In this document: positions 37,051 through 45,034 of the stretch, one piece after another
How the letters are laid out: each line of letters starts with the position of its first letter
Numbering within the stretch: position 1 is the first letter of the stretch
From: JANQJD01 sp965601685
Lineage (GTDB): Bacteria; Pseudomonadota; Alphaproteobacteria; Rhodospirillales; Rhodospirillaceae
Length of the DNA stretch: 64,000 nucleotides
Assembly: GCA_965601685.1 (NCBI GenBank)
Contig: CBFCWI010000001.1
Location: 186,001 to 250,000 of the forward strand
Direction of reading: 5' to 3'
The notes under the pieces: model-generated
Seen by the model: only the letters and a program-made list of their open reading frames with translations
Databases searched by the model: none
Told to the model about the DNA's origin: nothing
Made by a program: the position numbers and the translations under genes

Positions 37051-37398
37051 ATGGCTCAGTCCCATAAGCCCATTATCTGGGGCCCATTCGCTGCTGGTGG
37101 CACACTCGCCGCCCTGATAATGCCTGTGCTGATTTTCATCACTGGCGTCGCAGTACCGTTAGGAATCCTACCAACAGAGATTGTGTCCTACGATCGTGCC
37201 GTCGTTTTCGCTGGCACCTGGTTTGGCAAACTGATCCTGTTTGTGTTTGTAGTGTTGCCAGCTTGGCACGCAGCGCACAGGACGCGCATTACCCTCCACG
37301 ATTTCGGGGTGCGTGCTGACATATTAGTAGCGGGAGTGGTTTACATTCTTGCAGCTGTCATCACAGTGGCGGCAGTGATGGCGTTGCTGAGAATCTGA
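37051..37398 (+). CDS. frdD: Fumarate reductase membrane anchor subunit D
   Basis: 115 residues, three membrane helices. PIIWGPFAAGGTLAALIMPVLIFITGVAVPLGILPTEIVSYDRAVVFAGTWFGKLILFVFVVLPAWHAAHRTRITLHDFGV follows E. coli FrdD (FWGLFGAGGMWSAI..., LFPG...LSYERVLAFA..., LPLWCGLHRMHHAMHD). No heme-ligating histidines of the SdhCD type are evident, so it is a heme-free (type D) quinol:fumarate reductase. It starts three bases after frdC and ends 43 bases before tRNA-Gln. Confidence 0.92.
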   Translation: MAQSHKPIIWGPFAAGGTLAALIMPVLIFITGVAVPLGILPTEIVSYDRAVVFAGTWFGKLILFVFVVLPAWHAAHRTRITLHDFGVRADILVAGVVYILAAVITVAAVMALLRI

Positions 37399-37441
37399 GG
37401 AATGCTCTGGGAGCGTGCATAGCTGTGCATATGTTCAAGAA

Positions 37442-37515
37442 TGGGGCGTAGCCAAGTGGTAAGGCAGCGGGTTTTGGTCCCGCGATCCCAGGTTCGAATC
37501 CTGGCGCCCCAGCCA
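37442..37515 (+). tRNA. tRNA-Gln (TTG)
   Basis: Acceptor TGGGGCG pairs with CGCCCCA (37505-37511). D-arm AGCCAAGTGGTAAGGC, anticodon arm CGGGTTTTGGTCCCG with anticodon TTG, and T-arm CCAGGTTCGAATCCTGG are regular. Discriminator G and an encoded CCA end complete it. Confidence 0.96.
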
Positions 37516-37532
37516 ACCAGTGGAACCAGTGG
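37515..37532. repeat. Tandem duplication, 2 x 9 bp, at the tRNA-Gln 3' end
   Basis: Two perfect adjacent copies of aaccagtgg; the first begins at the last base of the encoded CCA. Confidence 0.92.
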
Positions 37533-37566
37533 GCACATCCTCCCAAGGCCCTCCCCCTGCTCCTTG

Positions 37567-38919
37567 CTAGCGCAACTCTCCATTCTCAGCCAGTACAGTA
37601 CCGACAAGATATATGGATCCAGCAACGAGGATGCGCCCCAACGTTCTGTTGCCTCTGTCTCTGTAGTGAGCAACTATGCCGGCGACTGCAGCGGTCACAG
37701 ATTCTGCCGCTTGAGCGTCCGGATGGCCTTGGGCAACAGCTAGCGCTGCTAGTGCTTCAGCGCCCAGACTAGCCGACTGACGAGGAATCGTGACAGTACG
37801 AATGTGAGCAACACGAGGGAGCAAGGGCCTGAGAAAGCCCTCGGCATCCTTTGTGGCAAGCATACCTACAACGAGAGCGAGCGGTATGTCACGCCAGTTG
37901 CGGACATGCCGAGCAAGAGCATCGGCGGCAGCTGGATTATGGCCACCGTCGATCCAGACCTCCCAGCCAGTAGGTAAACCCTCTACCAGCGAACCGCGAA
38001 TCAGTCTCTGCAAGCGGCCTGGCCATTCTACCATCTGCAGACCGGCCGCGATGTGTGCAGCGGTCACACAGAACGGCAGCCGTTCGACAGCGGCGATAGC
38101 AAGGCCAGCATTACGGACTTGGAAATTGCCAGAAAGTGCCGGCAACGGCAAGTGTAGCGCACCATGCAGCCCTTCAAAAATCATGCTCTTGTTCTTGTGT
38201 GTGCGAATCTGCCATTCGCGCCCCTCGCGCCACACAGGCGCTCCCACTTCCAAAGAACGCAGCTCGATAATCGTGGCAACTTTGCGGTCCTGCTTAGCGC
38301 TGATACAGCCCACACCAGGCTTAAGAATGTGGGCCTTCTCAGCGGTAATTGCCTCAAGGTGATCGCCTAGATACTGCGCGTGATCCATGGCAATTGGCGT
38401 TAGCACCGTGAGTATCGGGTGTTTGAGAACGTTAGTTGCATCCAGACGCCCACCTAGGCCTGTTTCCAACAGCACCACGTCCGCACGGGTTTGTGCAAAG
38501 GCTAAAAAGGCAGCGCAGGTAGTAATCTCGAAGAAGGTGACAGGTTTGCCTGCATTCAGCCGCTCTACTTCTTCCAGTAGTGCTAGCAAGGCAGAATCGT
38601 CCATAAGCTGACCAGCAACGCGAATACGTTCATTGAAGCGAATAAGATGCGGCGAAGTATAAGCATGTACAAGAAAACCGGCCGCTTCTAAAAAAGCCCG
38701 CAGATAAGCCACCACAGAGCCCTTACCATTGGTCCCAGCCACGTGGATAACAGGCGGCAGGGCAGTTTCTGGATGGTTGAGAGCCTGCAGGAGCCGCCAC
38801 ACTCGCTCCAGAGACATGTCAATAGCTTTGGGGTGCAAAGCAGCTAACCGATTGAGCACGGTATCTGTGGAATTCTCATGGCGATTGATGGACACGAGAG
38901 GTAGTGACATAGGCTTCAT
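37567..38919 (-). CDS. folC: Bifunctional folylpolyglutamate synthase / dihydrofolate synthase
   Basis: 450 residues of the Mur-ligase-like family. The ATP loop is VIHVAGTNGKGSVVAYL, followed by YTSPHLIRFNERIRV (FolC-specific), FFEITTCAAFLAFA, LLETGLGGRLDATNVL, TPIAMDHAQYLGDHLEAITAEKAHILK, and GGHNPAAADALA in the C-terminal domain. It adds glutamate to dihydropteroate and extends folate tails. In many alphaproteobacteria accD lies directly upstream; here a 970-base spacer replaces it. Confidence 0.94.
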   Translation of the reverse strand: MKPMSLPLVSINRHENSTDTVLNRLAALHPKAIDMSLERVWRLLQALNHPETALPPVIHVAGTNGKGSVVAYLRAFLEAAGFLVHAYTSPHLIRFNERIRVAGQLMDDSALLALLEEVERLNAGKPVTFFEITTCAAFLAFAQTRADVVLLETGLGGRLDATNVLKHPILTVLTPIAMDHAQYLGDHLEAITAEKAHILKPGVGCISAKQDRKVATIIELRSLEVGAPVWREGREWQIRTHKNKSMIFEGLHGALHLPLPALSGNFQVRNAGLAIAAVERLPFCVTAAHIAAGLQMVEWPGRLQRLIRGSLVEGLPTGWEVWIDGGHNPAAADALARHVRNWRDIPLALVVGMLATKDAEGFLRPLLPRVAHIRTVTIPRQSASLGAEALAALAVAQGHPDAQAAESVTAAVAGIVAHYRDRGNRTLGRILVAGSIYLVGTVLAENGELR

Positions 38920-39890
38920 ACTCGGCTCAGAGGTACAACAAAGTGATTATGACACAGCTGCGCGGATGGTATGGAGAGGATAGATACAAATGAAAGAGAT
39001 AAAGAGTCTGACTGTTATCTGACATGTCTTTGGGAAGAGATCGCGCCTGTGAGACGGACGATTCTGCAGTTACACTGCTTACTCAGGAGTCGTATACTCT
39101 CACGACTCCTGCAGGCGCTCGACGGGAGGCGGATCTATAGAGTACTTGCCCTTGTGCTAGATCTATAGTGTTTTCTCCTTCTCATGCCCAGGGTACCTGG
39201 CCAGCATGGCCATGAGCACGGCTCTGATATGGAAGACCGGTTGTTGGGCGACGGCGATGCGACCTCCCGATCCCTACGGCTTGGTGGAGCCGCACTGCTT
39301 GCAATAGACGCATTCTTTGAGGCCACACCATTGAGTGGCCTGTCTGTAGGTAGGCGAGTGCAGCCGATTAGACAGACTCGTGACGTCTCGCGTAAGACCA
39401 TATAAATGAAACCTGGCCCACTCTCTTATAAACGAAGGAGCGTCTGACAGACTGGGTCTTGGGGGCCGACGGTTGCCCTACGGACGGAGACGACTCAACG
39501 CAACGTCAGGCGAGAGGCAGCGTTCGTCAGCAATCTTGCCATACATCCGTTCGAACGCCTCAGAGCTCGGGGGGTCGCCAAGCAGAGTTGCAAAGGCTCC
39601 AGCCCCTCTATACTCAACTCAATGACCACACACACACAGGAGGATGATGATCTAGACTACTGACCAGAGAGGCAACGATATCCAAGATGCAGTCTGGTAG
39701 CTTGCCACATGTCTCTTTCTAATAAGAGAATGACATATTTGATGATTCATTAAACTCACTACCATTAGAGCTACACAACCCCCCTTAGCCAGAGAATCTA
39801 CAACTATAGATATATAGGCTCATGCTGTATGTGCGTGTCATTACGCCAATTAACTAATCCACAGCGACAGAGGCGAAGAAGAAGGACCAA
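38920..39890. other. Spacer between folC and gshB
   Basis: About 970 bases where accD would often be found, but no accD remnant is legible. It carries a 10-base inverted repeat at 39084-39111, a dispersed repeat of gatctatag at about 39131 and 39160, and a CA-dinucleotide run near 39625. Confidence 0.5.
39084..39111. repeat. Inverted repeat, 10 bp arms
   Basis: CAGGAGTCGT and ACGACTCCTG, perfect arms with an 8-base loop. No T-tract on either side. It could be an operator or a relic; its function is unknown. Confidence 0.7.
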
Positions 39891-40859
39891 TCATGCTGTC
39901 ACCGGGGGCGAAGAGAGAGCCGCACGGCGGCTTTCAATCGCATCCCATATACGGGCCTCGAGACATTCTCCATCAAAGCGATTGATCTCCTGCAGGCCGG
40001 TGGGGGAGGTAACGTTTATTTCTGTCAGGTAGGGTCCTATGACATCGATTCCGACGAAGACCAAGCCACGTGCTTTCAAAATTGGACCAATGGTTTCGCA
40101 GATTTCTCGATCACGACGACTTAGGGTAGTCTTTACCGCTCTTCCACCCACGTGCAGATTGGAACGCGCCTCACCCGCCTGCGGCACCCGGTTCACTGCT
40201 CCACCTGGTTCACCATCGATCAGGACAATCCGCTTATCCCCCATCCGCACATCCGAAAGGTATTTCTGCACTACGATAGGCTCACGGTTGAACTGCGTTA
40301 ACATTTCCAGTAGAGCATTCAGATTTTCATCTTCTGGTGTAATACGAAACACGCCAGTACCACCGCTACTAAATAATGGCTTGATGATAATATCCACATG
40401 TTCGCGACGAAAGTCGTGAATCTCTTGCCAACTGGCAGTCACCAGAGTAGGGGGAATCAGATCTGGAAAGTGAGTGACGAACAACTTCTCTGGTGCATTG
40501 CGGACTTGCACCGGATCGTTCACGACCAGCGTGCGCGGATGGATGTGCTCCAGGAAATGGGTCGCTGTGATATAGGCCATGTCAAACAGCGGATTCTGGC
40601 GCATCAAGATGACATCGACAGCAGCCAGACGCAGGTCAACTGGTTCTCCCAGAGTGTGGTAATTACCTGGTTCACGACGGACTACAAGAGGACAAGCCAA
40701 CGCATGGACCTGACCATGGCGAAAGGATAACCGCTGTGGTAGATAGTGAAATAAGGCATGGTGGCGACGCTGCGCTTCTAGAGCGAGCACAAAAGTGCTA
40801 TCAGTGTTGATATCAATACTCTCAATAGGGTCCATTTGGATAGCGACGACTAAACTCAT
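39891..40859 (-). CDS. gshB: Glutathione synthetase
   Basis: 322 residues, ATP-grasp family. The N-terminal substrate domain has VVAIQMDPIESIDINTDSTFVLALEAQRRHHALFHY, the GshB signature. ATP-grasp parts follow: VIIKPLFSSGGTGVFRI, VVQKYL, GDKRIVLIDGEPGGAVNRVP and GIDVIGPYLTEINVTSPTGLQEI. It ligates gamma-glutamylcysteine with glycine. AGGAAGGACAG lies just before the ATG. Genes commonly found upstream of gshB in this class (rsmI, yraN) are absent from the adjoining spacer. Confidence 0.94.
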   Translation of the reverse strand: MSLVVAIQMDPIESIDINTDSTFVLALEAQRRHHALFHYLPQRLSFRHGQVHALACPLVVRREPGNYHTLGEPVDLRLAAVDVILMRQNPLFDMAYITATHFLEHIHPRTLVVNDPVQVRNAPEKLFVTHFPDLIPPTLVTASWQEIHDFRREHVDIIIKPLFSSGGTGVFRITPEDENLNALLEMLTQFNREPIVVQKYLSDVRMGDKRIVLIDGEPGGAVNRVPQAGEARSNLHVGGRAVKTTLSRRDREICETIGPILKARGLVFVGIDVIGPYLTEINVTSPTGLQEINRFDGECLEARIWDAIESRRAALSSPPVTA

Positions 40860-42092
40860 GATCTACTTCTGTCCTTCCTAGGGATATCTGCGCGCAGCTG
40901 TTTATGTGTTATGTAGTGTACGCAGCTGTGTGGCAGCTGGCAGGTCATTTGGCGACAAGGTGTTCTAGCGCCGAGAGCACCACACCTGCGTTGCTAAAAC
41001 AACTCTGAATCAGCCTGACTTCCAGGTATCACCTATTATAAGGTAGGTATGGTATGGTACAGTGCCGGGCAGGCATCGCACTCAGTCGCAGCCTCATCGC
41101 GCGGGATTGATTGCCACCGTGCGATGCCACGCTGCTCCAGGACCGAGGTAAGCCATATGACCTCACTACAAGGAGGGCACTGCGAACCTTGAAACAGGCT
41201 GGGAAAGACGCGCAGTTGGTGATCCTTCTGTGTACCATCAGCGCTTCCGAGCCTCCTCGCTAGATTTCCGGCTGCTTGCACCAAGCAAGACTGGAGGCAG
41301 TGCACAACTCAGAAAGCCAGTGTGTCGTCATACTTCTTCAATCGAAGGTCACTGACAACGCGTTTCATGTGCTTCAGGTTTCATGCATAGGTCACAACAT
41401 GTTGTTCTCCGTAAAATAGTGACTTGCTACGATAATGTAATGTGCAGTTGATTCACTAGACATAAAAAATTTCTAATATATATATAGAAATTTGCTTTTT
41501 AGTTGTAAAGAATCTATAGATCGCGACTCCTATCGAAAAAAGCGATCCAACTGGCCGGTGTTTTTGATTGCCTTCTCAACTTCTCTTACCCATGGCACAG
41601 GCCACACTAGCAGTACGGCGTCATAAGCACTCTATAACGACTCCAGTAAGTAAGAATAACACGTAATTAGCGAAATATGCCTTCAAATTTGTCGATCACA
41701 ATACAATTAATGATAAACGATCCTGCTATTTGGATCTCTATTACAATGTATATCTAATACTTTCATCTTCTTATGAAGGTAGTATCGATAATATTGATAT
41801 TCTACAACTCAAATGACAAATGCGACGGCAACCCAGCTAGACAGGATGGGAGTCCTCCGCAGAGCAGCAGAGTCACTAGGTCACGCCATGGCATAGCAGA
41901 AGGCAGAGAACGATGACTGCTCACGTGTTGTAGAGACTTTGTTGTGTGCTCGTTGGAATTGGAGCATGGCTCCAGATGTTACCTGTCTCTTGACAGAAGC
42001 GCCTTTTTGTTGAATGAAGAGGATTGCGTACACTGCTGTGTCAACAAGCAGTGCAGCTGCGGAAGCAGACTCTGTCCTTGTTTTTGGTGGCA
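40860..42092. other. Large AT-rich spacer between gshB and the hopene cyclase
   Basis: About 1.2 kb without a supported gene. The middle (about 41390-41830) is markedly AT-rich. A minus-strand frame at 41036-41305 encodes two Cys-rich pairs (CPPC and CDAC), but I cannot place it in a family and do not call it. An AT-rich hairpin sits at 41467-41493. Confidence 0.5.
41467..41493. terminator. AT-rich hairpin flanked by T-runs on both strands
   Basis: AAATTTCTA and TAGAAATTT form a perfect 9-base stem around a 9-base AT loop. TTTTT follows within a few bases on the plus strand, and the A-run on the other side gives a T-run on the minus strand. It is terminator-like for both directions, but no gene ends nearby. 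Confidence 0.4.
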
Positions 42093-44051
42093 ATGGAAAC
42101 AATAATGCGCGATTTTTCTATGCCATTAGTTGAAAAACTTGATCAAGTCATTGAACAGGCTGCGGCTGCGTTGATACGCTATCAGACCCCGGATGGGCCT
42201 TTCATCTTTGAGCTGGAGGCCGATGCTACGATCCCAGCTGAATATATTCTGCTCAATCACTACCTTGGCACGCCTCACGACTCACTGGAGCGCAAGCTGG
42301 CTCATTACCTACGCGCGATTCAGGGGGGAGATGGTGGGTGGCCTCTGTATCATCAGGGCGAAGCTAATGTCAGTGCCTCGGTCAAAGCTTACTATGCTCT
42401 GAAGTTAGTAGGGGACTCAGCTCTGGCGCCCCACATGTGCCGTGCCCGTGACAGGATCCTGGCTCTTGGCGGAGCCGCACGCTGCAATGTCTTCACCCGG
42501 ATCACGCTTGCTCTTTTCGGGCAGGTGCCATGGAGAGCTGTGCCCGTTATGCGGGTAGAAGCTATGTTGTTGCCGCGATGGTTCCCGTTGCACATTGACA
42601 AGGTATCGTATTGGTCGCGAACTGTGATGGTACCGCTGTTAATTCTGTATTCCCTGAAACCGCAGGCGCGCAATCCGCGCCAGATAGGCATCACTGAACT
42701 TTTTTCCGTGCCGGCCGATCAGGTGCGCTGCTATCACAGCAATCCAACAGGACAGGTACTCGGCGACATTTTCGTCCGCCTGGACAGGCTCGCGCAGCTG
42801 TGTGAGCCTCTTTTGCCTCGCTTTATTGAACGCAAGGCTATTACGAGAGCCCTAGATTTTGTGGTTGAACGACTGAATGGCGAAGAGGGTCTAGGAGGTA
42901 TCTTTCCAGCCATGGCTAATGCGATAATGGCCTTCGAGGCTTTGGGCTACCCGCTTGACCATCCATGGTGTGCTACCACGCGTCGGGCGCTGGATAAGCT
43001 ATTAGTCATTGAAGATGAGAAGGCCTACTGCCAGCCGTGCTTATCACCGGTGTGGGATACCGCCCTAGCCTGTCACGCTTTGATGGAAACAGGTGTGACA
43101 GGTGAGGCAGCAGTGATCAGCCAGGCCCTCATGTGGCTCAAGGGGCGGCAGGTGCTAGACGTAGCCGGTGATTGGGCTGTCCAGCGGCCGCACGTGCGTC
43201 CTGGCGGCTGGGCTTTCCAATATGCCAATCCGCACTATCCGGATGTGGATGATACTGCCGTGGCAGTGATGATCCTAGACCGTGCCAGACGTGATTTGCC
43301 GCCAGGGCAGGAACAGGATAGCCATGCTCGCTCCATTGCTCGTGGTGGCGAGTGGGTCATTGGTATGCAGTGCAGCAATGGTGGCTGGGCGGCCTTCAAT
43401 GCTGAGAACGAGCACTATCACCTCAATCATCTCCCGTTCGCTGATCATGGCGCCCTCCTGGATCCACCCACGGCAGACGTCAGCGCCCGCTGTTTGGGCA
43501 TGTTGGGTCAGCTTGACTCTGCCCACCCAGCCATGGCATTGGGAATCGACTGGCTGCGCCGGCAGCAAGAGTTAGATGGCTCCTGGTTCGGCCGTTGGGG
43601 AACCAACTATATCTATGGTACTTGGTCGGCGTTGAGTGCTTTGGCAGCGGCTGGTGAGAATACAGCAGCTCCACACGTCCACAGGGCCGTCGCCTATCTA
43701 AAGGGACGACAGCGTTTTGACGGTGGATGGGGCGAGGATTGTGCCAGCTACTGGATGGATCGCAAGACGGAGGTCAAAGGCAGTACGCCATCCCAGACAG
43801 CATGGGCTCTACTGGGTCTGATGGCAGCAGGTGAGGTCAACAGCTCAGCTGTCGAGCATGGTATCCGTTACCTGCTCGCTGCCCCACGGACAGGCGCTAA
43901 GTGGCATGAAGAACTCTTCACAGCTGTTGGGTTCCCACGCGTCTTCTACCTGCGTTACCATGGCTATTCTGCTTATTTTCCTCTATGGGCCCTTGCTCGC
44001 TACCGCAGGCTGAAGTACAGAAGTGATCCTGGCATGCTGCTGGGGCTTTAG
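42093..44051 (+). CDS. shc: Squalene-hopene cyclase
   Basis: 652 residues, normal length. The catalytic DVDDTA motif lies at 384-389. QW repeats typical of triterpene cyclases recur: GGDGGWPLYHQGEANVSA, GGWAFQYANPHYPDVDDTA, GGWAAFNAENEHY, GSWFGRWGTNYIYGTW and GGWGEDCASYWM. The enzyme cyclises squalene to hopene at the membrane, giving hopanoids that order the membrane. The start is uncertain: ATG 42093 and ATG 42105 are both plausible, the latter with GGAAAC seven bases before it. No other hpn gene is in the window. Confidence 0.94.
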   Translation: METIMRDFSMPLVEKLDQVIEQAAAALIRYQTPDGPFIFELEADATIPAEYILLNHYLGTPHDSLERKLAHYLRAIQGGDGGWPLYHQGEANVSASVKAYYALKLVGDSALAPHMCRARDRILALGGAARCNVFTRITLALFGQVPWRAVPVMRVEAMLLPRWFPLHIDKVSYWSRTVMVPLLILYSLKPQARNPRQIGITELFSVPADQVRCYHSNPTGQVLGDIFVRLDRLAQLCEPLLPRFIERKAITRALDFVVERLNGEEGLGGIFPAMANAIMAFEALGYPLDHPWCATTRRALDKLLVIEDEKAYCQPCLSPVWDTALACHALMETGVTGEAAVISQALMWLKGRQVLDVAGDWAVQRPHVRPGGWAFQYANPHYPDVDDTAVAVMILDRARRDLPPGQEQDSHARSIARGGEWVIGMQCSNGGWAAFNAENEHYHLNHLPFADHGALLDPPTADVSARCLGMLGQLDSAHPAMALGIDWLRRQQELDGSWFGRWGTNYIYGTWSALSALAAAGENTAAPHVHRAVAYLKGRQRFDGGWGEDCASYWMDRKTEVKGSTPSQTAWALLGLMAAGEVNSSAVEHGIRYLLAAPRTGAKWHEELFTAVGFPRVFYLRYHGYSAYFPLWALARYRRLKYRSDPGMLLGL

Positions 44052-44169
44052 AGTTCTGATCAAACAGACCGCCGTCTCTCATCTCTTAGGACGTGCCTGA
44101 CAGTGCCAGGTGCCCGTGTTTGCTGTGCATTGGGTTGTTCTGCGTAGCACTCACTTATTGATTTTCATG

Positions 44170-44616
44170 TTATGGCAATCCTAAGTAGCCCTCTAGAGGG
44201 GAAACTGTATGGTCCATGTCATACGTCATCCGACCCATGTAGGCACTCATACGCTGAGCTGTGAGATTCATCACACCTATGTCGTGGCTCATGGTCTCAA
44301 GCAGTGTACGGATCTGCTCGATATCCTCTGACATCGTGTGCTGAATGCCAGCAATATTGTGATTCACACGGTTCAGGTTACGGTCAAGCATGGTGATGTT
44401 TTGCTGCATGGCAGCTATGTGCTCCACGATACGAGCCGTATCTTGACGCATAGCGAACAGAGTAGTGGAGGCTGTGCGTATGTCCTCACCAAGACTACTA
44501 ACAGTAGCATTCATAGTATTCATGACTGCTAGGAAGCCTGTTACAAACCATAACATCATCCCGGCCATAACAAGGCCCAGTAGAATCGTCACCCGGTTGC
44601 CTATCATTGCCGACAT
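44170..44616 (-). CDS. Hypothetical membrane-anchored coiled-coil protein
   Basis: 148 residues, not assigned to a named family. Residues 9-32 (VTILLGLVMAGMMLWFVTGFLAVM) form one membrane helix. The remainder is a long amphipathic helix with regular hydrophobic spacing (MRQDTARIVEHIAAMQQNITMLDRNLNRVNHNIAGIQHTMSEDIEQIRTLLETMSHDIGVM), very rich in Met, Asn and Ile, probably a coiled coil in the periplasm or cytosol. Codon use and the unbroken frame favour a real gene. A short C-terminal tail follows. An inverted repeat lies about 50 bases upstream. Function unknown. Confidence 0.7.
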   Translation of the reverse strand: MSAMIGNRVTILLGLVMAGMMLWFVTGFLAVMNTMNATVSSLGEDIRTASTTLFAMRQDTARIVEHIAAMQQNITMLDRNLNRVNHNIAGIQHTMSEDIEQIRTLLETMSHDIGVMNLTAQRMSAYMGRMTYDMDHTVSPLEGYLGLP

Positions 44617-44666
44617 CCCTGTTCATCCAGCAGGCATCACACCGATGCAGGCAATTTTTTTGGTTC

Positions 44667-44697
44667 TTGCTCTGCAAGAGAAGAGTGTGCAGAGCAA
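44667..44697. repeat. Inverted repeat, 10 bp arms
   Basis: TTGCTCTGCA and TGCAGAGCAA, perfect arms with an 11-base loop, 51 bases upstream of the coiled-coil gene start on its leader side. There is no T-tract in the direction of that gene. Confidence 0.75.
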
Positions 44698-44855
44698 AAA
44701 GCAGAAGGACTCTACACAGGGCTCCACACATTTCCTGGGTTCTTGTGCCTGGGACGCAGAAACACCAATCGCGTGTGTTAGCGTTACTCTCCTGTAAACT
44801 GTCTTACTGATTATCACTCTTAAGAGTCCTTGAAGAGATTAAAAGTATAACTCTT

Positions 44856-44875
44856 TATAGGATAAAGATCCTATA
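44856..44875. repeat. Inverted repeat, 8 bp arms
   Basis: TATAGGAT and ATCCTATA with a 4-base loop AAAG, in AT-rich DNA. It could be an operator near a promoter; no direct evidence of function. Confidence 0.55.
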
Positions 44876-44989
44876 TATGGACTTTTAAAAATTGAATTAT
44901 ATACATAAGATAAACCGGAAGCGGTAGTCCCTGTTCCTGAAGAACGCGTGTGCAAGACGCTACTTCGCGGCCTTTCCATCAAGCGGGCA

Positions 44990-45011
44990 TGATAGACCCT
45001 TGATAGACCCT
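44990..45011. repeat. Tandem duplication, 2 x 11 bp
   Basis: Two perfect adjacent copies of tgatagaccct; the second copy supplies the 5' arm of the terminator at 45007-45034. Confidence 0.95.
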
Positions 45012-45034
45012 TGCCCTCTTGGCAGGGTTTTTTT
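45007..45034 (+). terminator. Intrinsic terminator without an annotated gene upstream
   Basis: ACCC and TGCC (with one bulged T between them) pair with GGCA and GGGT around the loop CTCTT, and seven T residues follow (45028-45034). This is the best intrinsic terminator in the window. The nearest plus-strand protein gene ends almost 1 kb upstream at 44051. Confidence 0.75.

Noticed and set aside
37341..37673. Minus-strand frames across the tRNA-Gln gene (GARIRTWDRGTKTRCLTTWL)
   Set aside because: Antisense reading of a tRNA gene, a known artefact.
41036..41305. Minus-strand frame with CPPC and CDAC pairs, possible zinc-ribbon protein
   Set aside because: No family match, no ribosome binding site and an adjoining frame in the same place; could be a remnant but cannot be supported.
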